From Virgibacillus ndiopensis (lineage in GTDB: Bacteria; Bacillota; Bacilli; Bacillales; Amphibacillaceae): DNA of 64,000 bases. Below are positions 58,869 to 64,000 of the stretch, in pieces. Made by a program: the position numbers and the translations under genes. Below the pieces are notes generated by a model that was not told the origin of the DNA, searched no databases, and was given only the letters and a program-made list of their open reading frames with translations. Positions within the stretch are counted from its first letter, which is position 1; every line of letters starts with the position of its first letter. The stretch is taken from assembly GCF_900187325.1 (NCBI RefSeq), contig NZ_FZMZ01000004.1, positions 620,001-684,000 on the forward strand. The letters run 5' to 3'.

Positions 58869-60719
58869 TTACCGTTCTTCATTTAAAAAACGGAAGAGAT
58901 CTCCCATTATTATACTGTCAGATATCTGTAACTCTTTCCGTACCAAATCTAAATAGGGCGAGCATTTTTTACTGTCAACTGTTTGTTTAGAATTTCGGTC
59001 ATAGCACACATTATCTAAATAAGCATAATCACTTGTAACCATACCTCCATCCCTAAAAATAACTGGTTTGTCATTATCTCTCGTAAACAAATTTTTACTT
59101 AATGAAACATAATGATCATTAGGAATCCCCAGTAGATGAAGCAATGTTGCACGAATATCTATTTCGCCTCCGATTGTATCTACTATTCTACCTTCTTGAC
59201 CAGGCATATGAATAATTAATGGGACCTGCTGTAATCCAAGATGATTAAGAGCAGTATTATCCTGTCCAAGCAATTCATGAACTCCCGCTTCATATTTTTT
59301 CGAAATTCCATAGTGATCACCATAAATCACAAATAGTGTATCTTTATACATACCTTTCTCTTTTAATAACTCAAAAAATCGTTTAAGTGCTGCATCCTCA
59401 TACCTCACAGTGGTAATATATCGGTTGACCACATCTACTTTTGTATTAGCTGGTTCAATCATTTGGTCCTTCTCATCTAAAAGAAAAGGAAAATGGTTGG
59501 ATAACGTGATAAATTTCGCCATGTAAGGTTTATGTAATTCCGAAAGTTCATCCATAGATTGCTCAAAAAAAGGAATATCTTTAATTCCGTAATTAATAGA
59601 GTTTTCCTCCGTTATATCGTAATTCTTTTTTGAATAAAAATGGTCATAACCAAGTGTGCGATACATTTGATCTCGATTCCAAAACTCGGCATCATTACCA
59701 TGAAAGGTATAAGCTTTGTAATCAGCATTCTCCTTCAAAATAAGCGGCAGTGATTGAAATTCATTTTCAGGGCGACGAACAAAAACAGAGCCACTCGGTA
59801 GCGGGTATAATCCCGTATCCACCATAAATTCCGCATCAGATGTTTTTCCTTGAGCTGTTTGATCATATATATTGGAAAAATAAAAACTATCCTTAATTAA
59901 GTCATTAAGAAAAGGCGTTATTTCCTCTCCATTTACAGTTTCATTAATAACAAAGTTTTGTGTCGATTCTAAGCTAATAAGTATAACATTTTTTCCTTTA
60001 GCTATACCAAACGTATCTGTTGGCTCAGTAGCATGAGTTTGTATATTCGTATTTACTGCTTTGGCATCTGCTTCATCTGACAAAACCTTTTCAATTGGAG
60101 CCTTCACACCATAAATCATATTAACTAATTGATAATTATATAGGCCAAGAGATTCAACAAGTTGTTCACGGTCATACTCTGTTTCAAGTAGATATGGATG
60201 TTGGATAACACCTATACCAATCGTAATAGCAATCATTCCTAATCCAGAAAGTGCATATTTTCTTTTTCCTGGCATAATTATTTGCTTCCGTTTTTTTCTC
60301 ATGATAAAGACTAAAAATCCAATAATAAAAATATCAATAAATATCAATACATCAAAAGGGGAAAGTAATTCTACTGTACTAGGCCCCAATCCTCCAACAT
60401 TGCTCAATTGGAGGAGAACAGATACGGTAACAAAGTCGATATAAAAACGATAATAAAGTAGATTTGCATATAAAAGTCCCGTTACCAAAACATAAATAAC
60501 GATTAAACTAATTGGATGGACACGTTTACTGAAAAGGAAACTAATACCAATAATCAACATTAACGTTCCAATCGGACTAATGATCAGTAAAACAATATCC
60601 AACCATGAGACAATTGTCAGGTCAAAACATAATAACGTAACAATTACTGTTTTGATCCACAAAAAAATGACTGAAGTAGCAATAATATGATTAGATAAAT
60701 AGGCTGTGATTTTTTTCAT
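58869..60719 (-). CDS. LTA-synthase family glycerophosphotransferase
   Basis: A 616-residue membrane enzyme with five N-terminal helices and an extracellular sulfatase-like domain (from about 240), as in LtaS, YfnI, YqgS and YvgJ. The metal and nucleophile site is ILISLESTQNFVI (Glu and Thr), with the further site GKTSDAEF near 290, FHGND near 345, and YGDHYG near 470. It polymerises glycerol phosphate from phosphatidylglycerol, or primes such chains. AAGGG points to the ATG at 60719, which overlaps the end of the upstream fusion gene by 29 bp, so translation is coupled. Which LtaS paralogue it equals is unclear. Confidence 0.9.
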   Translation of the reverse strand: MKKITAYLSNHIIATSVIFLWIKTVIVTLLCFDLTIVSWLDIVLLIISPIGTLMLIIGISFLFSKRVHPISLIVIYVLVTGLLYANLLYYRFYIDFVTVSVLLQLSNVGGLGPSTVELLSPFDVLIFIDIFIIGFLVFIMRKKRKQIIMPGKRKYALSGLGMIAITIGIGVIQHPYLLETEYDREQLVESLGLYNYQLVNMIYGVKAPIEKVLSDEADAKAVNTNIQTHATEPTDTFGIAKGKNVILISLESTQNFVINETVNGEEITPFLNDLIKDSFYFSNIYDQTAQGKTSDAEFMVDTGLYPLPSGSVFVRRPENEFQSLPLILKENADYKAYTFHGNDAEFWNRDQMYRTLGYDHFYSKKNYDITEENSINYGIKDIPFFEQSMDELSELHKPYMAKFITLSNHFPFLLDEKDQMIEPANTKVDVVNRYITTVRYEDAALKRFFELLKEKGMYKDTLFVIYGDHYGISKKYEAGVHELLGQDNTALNHLGLQQVPLIIHMPGQEGRIVDTIGGEIDIRATLLHLLGIPNDHYVSLSKNLFTRDNDKPVIFRDGGMVTSDYAYLDNVCYDRNSKQTVDSKKCSPYLDLVRKELQISDSIIMGDLFRFLNEER

Positions 60720-62325
60720 CTTTTTTACCCTTTTCTTCAAAATACTGTTTATATTGATTCTTTATTATTTCAATTGCTTTCATGACACTTTCATGTTCCT
60801 GTTCACCCATTAATGCAAGTTGAAACCAATTTTTTCTAAGTAAATAACCACTTTCATAGCTTACATGTACCCCATACTTTTTTAAACGATCACCAAAATT
60901 CCTTGACGACATTTCCTCTGGCAGACTAACCGTTATGATACCTGGCGAATACCCATATCCCCTAAGCACAACCATGCCCGTGGAATTAAATTCACGACAT
61001 ATCCTATCAGTCAGCTCATTCATTGATGGTTGAGGATTATTTAACGCTGCCTCTAATGCTAACAATCCATTTGAAGAATGTGTATAAGGTACACTATTAG
61101 CTGTTTGATATCGACCTATATCTAAATAATTCGGGATTTTTTCATTTGGTAAAATTTCTTTTTGATGAAATACCATAGCTATTCCCGGATAAGAAGCTAA
61201 TCCTTTCCCGCTAACTGTACTCGCTAAATATACACCGTCTAAGTCAACTGGAATCACGCCAACAGTACTACATGCATCGACACATAGATGTACATCATGA
61301 TTTTCACAAACGCCCCGCAATTCTTCCAATGGGAAAACATATCCAGTAGACGTATCACAATGAACCGTCCAAAGCCACTGAATGTCTGGATTGTTTACTA
61401 AAACACTTTCTATTTCTTCTATAGAAATAGATGTGTTCCACTGCTTATGAATTTTTTCAAAAGAAAGCCCCCATCTATTTCCATGATCGATTAATCGTTC
61501 ACCAAATTCGCCGTTAGCTAAAATTAACCCTTTATCAAAATGAACAGACAACTGTGCAGCAATCATATCATTTGCGAGAGTACCTGTTCCTATAACAACC
61601 TCTACAAAGTTTGCATTGGTTAGATTACTTAATCGAATTTGTACATTTTTTATAACCTCATCAAATCTAGACGAGCGGTGTGAAATTACTGGTGCTTGCC
61701 ATGCCTTCTTTACGACGTTGGGAATCTCAACAGGGCCAGGAAGAAAGTTATGATAAAATTTTTTCTCTTCCCTTTGTATTAGCCTTTGGAAGACTCTAGA
61801 TGATAACTCAAAACTCTTCTTCGTTAAGTACATTGGCTGGTATGATGCTTGCTCGGTCCCAACGAGTGGCCCAAATGCCTTAAAGCCAATATGTTTATAT
61901 AGTTTCGTTTGTCTTACAGTTCCAGAAATCAAGGCCATATTGTACCCTTTTTCCAAACAATAAGCGACCAACTTTTCACATAACCCGTAAAAAATTCGCC
62001 CACCACGATATGCTGTTTTTATCGAAAGTAGACGTACTTCACATGGAGAAGCATCTTCAGGTAAATAGTCATCAAGGTTAGCAAGCTTTTGATCTAAGGA
62101 AAAAGGACGTTTTCCATTAACAGAAATCATACCAATGACCTCATCTTTCTTTTTTGCAATTATATATGTATTCTCATCGTTAAAACGGTCGATTAATTTT
62201 CGTTCCTCATTTGATTCATGTTGTGGAATTTCCTCAACGAAAGTCTTGTAATTTAATTGATGAATTTGATCCATCTCATCAGCACGATCTGCGATTTTAT
62301 ACAAAAATTGTGTAGTATGACTCAT
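60691..62325 (-). CDS. GNAT acyltransferase fused to class V aminotransferase
   Basis: A 544-residue two-domain protein. Residues 1-170 form an acyltransferase of the PEP-CTERM/FemX-like GNAT type (TYIIAKKKDEVIGMISVNG, PCEVRLLSIKTAYRGGRIFY, KLYKHIGFKAFG). Residues 190-525 are a fold-type I PLP enzyme like 2-aminoethylphosphonate or alanine-glyoxylate aminotransferases: LPGPVEIPNVVKKAW, VVIGTGTLANDMIAA, VDACSTVGVIP and the PLP Lys in STVSGKGLASYPG near 371. It begins inside the plsY-like stop (ATGA) and overlaps the LTA-synthase gene, so an envelope-lipid role is likely. It might make an amino-containing group and acylate it; this is inference. Substrate unknown. Confidence 0.85.
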   Translation of the reverse strand: MSHTTQFLYKIADRADEMDQIHQLNYKTFVEEIPQHESNEERKLIDRFNDENTYIIAKKKDEVIGMISVNGKRPFSLDQKLANLDDYLPEDASPCEVRLLSIKTAYRGGRIFYGLCEKLVAYCLEKGYNMALISGTVRQTKLYKHIGFKAFGPLVGTEQASYQPMYLTKKSFELSSRVFQRLIQREEKKFYHNFLPGPVEIPNVVKKAWQAPVISHRSSRFDEVIKNVQIRLSNLTNANFVEVVIGTGTLANDMIAAQLSVHFDKGLILANGEFGERLIDHGNRWGLSFEKIHKQWNTSISIEEIESVLVNNPDIQWLWTVHCDTSTGYVFPLEELRGVCENHDVHLCVDACSTVGVIPVDLDGVYLASTVSGKGLASYPGIAMVFHQKEILPNEKIPNYLDIGRYQTANSVPYTHSSNGLLALEAALNNPQPSMNELTDRICREFNSTGMVVLRGYGYSPGIITVSLPEEMSSRNFGDRLKKYGVHVSYESGYLLRKNWFQLALMGEQEHESVMKAIEIIKNQYKQYFEEKGKKDEKNHSLFI

Positions 62326-62882
62326 CTCAAATCCCCATTTCTATGTACAAGTATAACGATTGATAGCATTACTAAAAATATTCCTGCCAGCATAAATCTT
62401 GATACTATTAGTAATGTAACAGGAATAATGGAAAGACTAATTAAACCAACGATAGTAAAGCTTCTCTTAATCTTTAAACCTACTAACACCGTTAAACCAA
62501 CTACTAGCAGTGTGATTGGTGCAAGTACTAAAGCGATAGCCAAATATACAACTACACCTTTTCCACCCCGGAACTGAAGTTGCACTGGCCAGATATGACC
62601 AAGTAAAACTGCTAATGCTATACCCCCTAATAACAATCCAGTGATATCTAAGATATAAAATGCAATGGTTAATGGTACTACCGTTTTTAAAGCATCAATA
62701 ATAACAGTATATACAAATGCGGAACGACCAAATATTCGTCCGGCATTTCTAGCACCTGCATTAGAACTTCCAAGTTCCCTGATATCTTTCTTTGAAACTA
62801 ACTTTCCAACATAGTAAGCTCCATTCAGGCATCCAAATAAATAGGATATGCAAACAAAAATAACTTCTAGCAGAGACTTCAC
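62322..62882 (-). CDS. plsY: PlsY-like acylphosphate:glycerol-3-phosphate acyltransferase
   Basis: A 186-residue membrane protein with five or so helices. PlsY motif 1 appears as ELGSSNAGARNAGRIFG (canonical GSGNxGxTN, here Thr to Arg), motif 2 as GHIWPVQLQFRGGKGVVVYL, and motif 3 is weak. PlsY adds the first fatty acid to glycerol-3-phosphate. The substitution in motif 1 and the gene context suggest a divergent second copy rather than the housekeeping enzyme. It starts at a GTG with AAGGG very close, so the start is not secure. First gene of the coupled three-gene set. Confidence 0.8.
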   Translation of the reverse strand: MKSLLEVIFVCISYLFGCLNGAYYVGKLVSKKDIRELGSSNAGARNAGRIFGRSAFVYTVIIDALKTVVPLTIAFYILDITGLLLGGIALAVLLGHIWPVQLQFRGGKGVVVYLAIALVLAPITLLVVGLTVLVGLKIKRSFTIVGLISLSIIPVTLLIVSRFMLAGIFLVMLSIVILVHRNGDLR

Positions 62883-62981
62883 CCCTTACAATTATATTAA
62901 CAAAACTTTCTACCATTATTTTAACATTAATATCCAATAAGGAATATGGGTTTCATTGATGATGATGACAATTCACATAAG

Positions 62982-63170
62982 AAAAGCGCAAGCGCCCGTT
63001 TAGAGACTGCCAAGCAGGTGGTTCGGCGTTGCCGCGCAAAGCGGCGGTTTTAGTCGTAACATTCCTACGCAGGAGATAAAGGAAACTCGGATGAGTAGCG
63101 AATCGATGTTGACCTTATCATACGGAGATGAGGGGAAGTCCATCAGTCTCTGATCGCTGGAGCTGGACAT
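62982..63170. repeat. Dispersed GC-richer intergenic repeat
   Basis: The stretch opens AAAAGCGCAAGCGCCCG and ends near CGCTGGAGCTGGAC, edges I associate with a repeat widespread in Bacillaceae intergenic DNA. Its GC content is visibly higher than that of the region, and it contains internal inverted repeats (GCCGCGCAAAGCGGC). A 67-codon minus-strand frame across it has no ribosome site and is not called. Confidence 0.6.
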
Positions 63171-63258
63171 TGGACATGGCCAACTCTGTAGAAAATTGAA
63201 CAAAGCCTAAATTTTACTTTCTTACCTATTAAAAAAGGCTTAGAGAAGTACCCTAAGC

Positions 63259-63523
63259 TCATTTTCCTAAATGACTGGCTAATTTGGATTTGCGAATACT
63301 TTGGCGAAGAAGCAGATAAACTTCTTTATCCTTTATTTGAAACTCGTCTCCATTTTTAAAGCTATGTAGTTCGGCAATCCCTTCTTGGGAAGGTAAATCT
63401 GCAATATATGTTTTTACATTAGTTAGACCCATTGTTTCAAGTAATTGTCTCAAATCTGCCATCTTTAATTTATTATGTTCACCCAACGTTTATCCCACGT
63501 AGTAGAGCAACATAACTAGTCAT
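63259..63523 (-). pseudogene. DUF1697 gene remnant (frameshift and internal deletion)
   Basis: GGAGG is followed by an ATG at 63523 and the family start TSYVALLRGINVG. Then one extra G in GTTGGGTGAA (about 63481-63487) brings a stop; with one G less the frame continues EHNKLKMADLRQLLETMGL. After NVKTYI the sequence jumps to ADLPSQEGIAELHSFKNG, where about 90 residues of the usual 180 are missing, and ends normally with KEVYLLLRQSIRKSKLASHL. Two independent lesions mark it as broken. DUF1697 proteins are of unknown function. Confidence 0.8.
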
Positions 63524-63564
63524 ATGAGAACCTCCTTCCTCATTTTTTGCTATATCTGTATTAC

Positions 63565-64000
63565 TTAAAAAGGCAACATCTTACGTAATATCCGTATTTG
63601 CCCCCTATGGTTTAGTTCATCTTCAAATACATGAAACCAAATGAAATAATTATTAGAGTTGTCATTTCCCCAAAGTCTTTCCTCATACAACCATTCATCA
63701 TCTCTTTGTTTCAGTTCTTTTAATGTTCTATTTCTAACTTGGTTTAACTTTTCAACATAAAACTCCAGAGGATTTCCGTTAATTTCAGCTCGTCCTAAAT
63801 CCCCAAGCTCATACGCAGCACCCCACTCAAACATTTCTTTTTGGTTAGGTTTTCGACTATCAAATATCTCAATTTGAAACCCTATTTCAACTGCAGCGAT
63901 ATGTAATAACAATGCCCCAATAGAATTACTTTCATCGTTGACTAAGTAATCAAGCTGTTCCGTGGTTAACCCTTTTACTGCATCTAGTGTCGTGTATCTG
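63565..64000 (-). CDS. DinB-family (DUF664-like) protein, cut by the window edge
   Basis: The frame continues beyond 63912 (an internal TTG) to the end of the window with no stop: RYTTLDAVKGLTTEQLDYLV, then NDESNSIGALLLHIAAVEIG. The four-helix DinB fold has metal-site histidines, one in LLLHIAAVE and one in DELNHRGQIRIL near the C-terminus. Members are thiol transferases or enzymes of bacillithiol-related metabolism, or uncharacterised. The start lies outside the window. It follows on the same strand as the broken DUF1697 gene. Confidence 0.8.
   Translation of the reverse strand, partial: RYTTLDAVKGLTTEQLDYLVNDESNSIGALLLHIAAVEIGFQIEIFDSRKPNQKEMFEWGAAYELGDLGRAEINGNPLEFYVEKLNQVRNRTLKELKQRDDEWLYEERLWGNDNSNNYFIWFHVFEDELNHRGQIRILRKMLPF

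Noticed and set aside
63000-63203. 67-codon minus-strand frame
   Set aside because: It lies wholly in the dispersed repeat, has no ribosome site, and does not resemble a protein family.
1-64000. tRNA, rRNA, prophage, conjugative or replication-origin modules
   Set aside because: No cloverleaf, rRNA core, phage structural or integrase gene, or DnaA-box cluster was recognised in a read-through of both strands; an exhaustive scan was not possible.

Overview
The window is a chromosomal segment of a low-GC, endospore-forming Bacillaceae bacterium. Gene content points to the Oceanobacillus/Virgibacillus/Lentibacillus side of the family: a TnrA-type nitrogen regulator, a probable small acid-soluble spore protein O, a YjzC, a BCCT osmolyte carrier and PutP, an HMG-CoA synthase, AdeR-ald, and S-box and preQ1 riboswitches. 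The genus is an inference. No rRNA, tRNA or CRISPR array was seen.

Layout. 0-7 kb: an exonuclease, an FAD oxidase/FAH-hydrolase pair, a SAM-I riboswitch controlling a MetE-like methyltransferase, and a polar amino-acid ABC importer. 7-9 kb: a 14-unit, 20-bp tandem repeat beside an intact IS256-family element with an 8-bp target duplication. 9-20 kb: a PhnB-like VOC protein, an ECF sigma/anti-sigma pair, a ring-cleaving dioxygenase with an MhqR-like operator, an orphan 460-residue protein, endonuclease I, LrgAB-like proteins, an FbpB-like peptide, TnrA, ProC, a methyltransferase and an acetyltransferase. 20-30 kb: Mn catalase, an aldo-keto reductase, a BCCT carrier, an LD-carboxypeptidase, an aminoglycoside-kinase-like protein and a nuclease-DinG helicase fusion. 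30-38 kb: preQ1 riboswitch-queCDE, mvaS, alr, ald, adeR and a YkvI transporter. 38.7-39.9 kb: an IS3-family element. 40-53 kb: a drug exporter, a CNNM protein, a TraB protein, sspO-like, a class V aminotransferase with serA, ddl, putP and DedA. 53-58 kb: a run of small accessory genes (methyltransferase, acetyltransferases, VOC, phosphatase, tiny membrane proteins) with many palindromic repeats. 58-64 kb: PAP2, an LTA-synthase-like protein, a GNAT-aminotransferase fusion and a PlsY-like protein, then a dispersed repeat, a broken DUF1697 gene and a DinB-family gene running off the edge.

How the genes fit together. queC-queD-queE make the preQ0 precursor for queuosine and are switched off by preQ1. 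alr, ald and adeR handle alanine, and ddl joins D-alanine for cell-wall precursors. The class V aminotransferase and SerA look like a serine-synthesis pair. The minus-strand genes plsY-like, acyltransferase/aminotransferase fusion and LTA-synthase-like are translationally coupled or overlapping and look like one envelope-lipid operon; this is my best candidate for an undescribed system.

The non-coding part is rich: at least six hairpins of a GGGACA...TGTCCC family, an almost fully paired 103-nt hairpin at 57.3 kb, a GC-richer dispersed repeat at 63 kb, two riboswitches with readable antiterminators, and two palindromic operators. Many gene starts were moved downstream of the longest open frame because a clear ribosome-binding site marks an internal start; these cases are stated in the entries.
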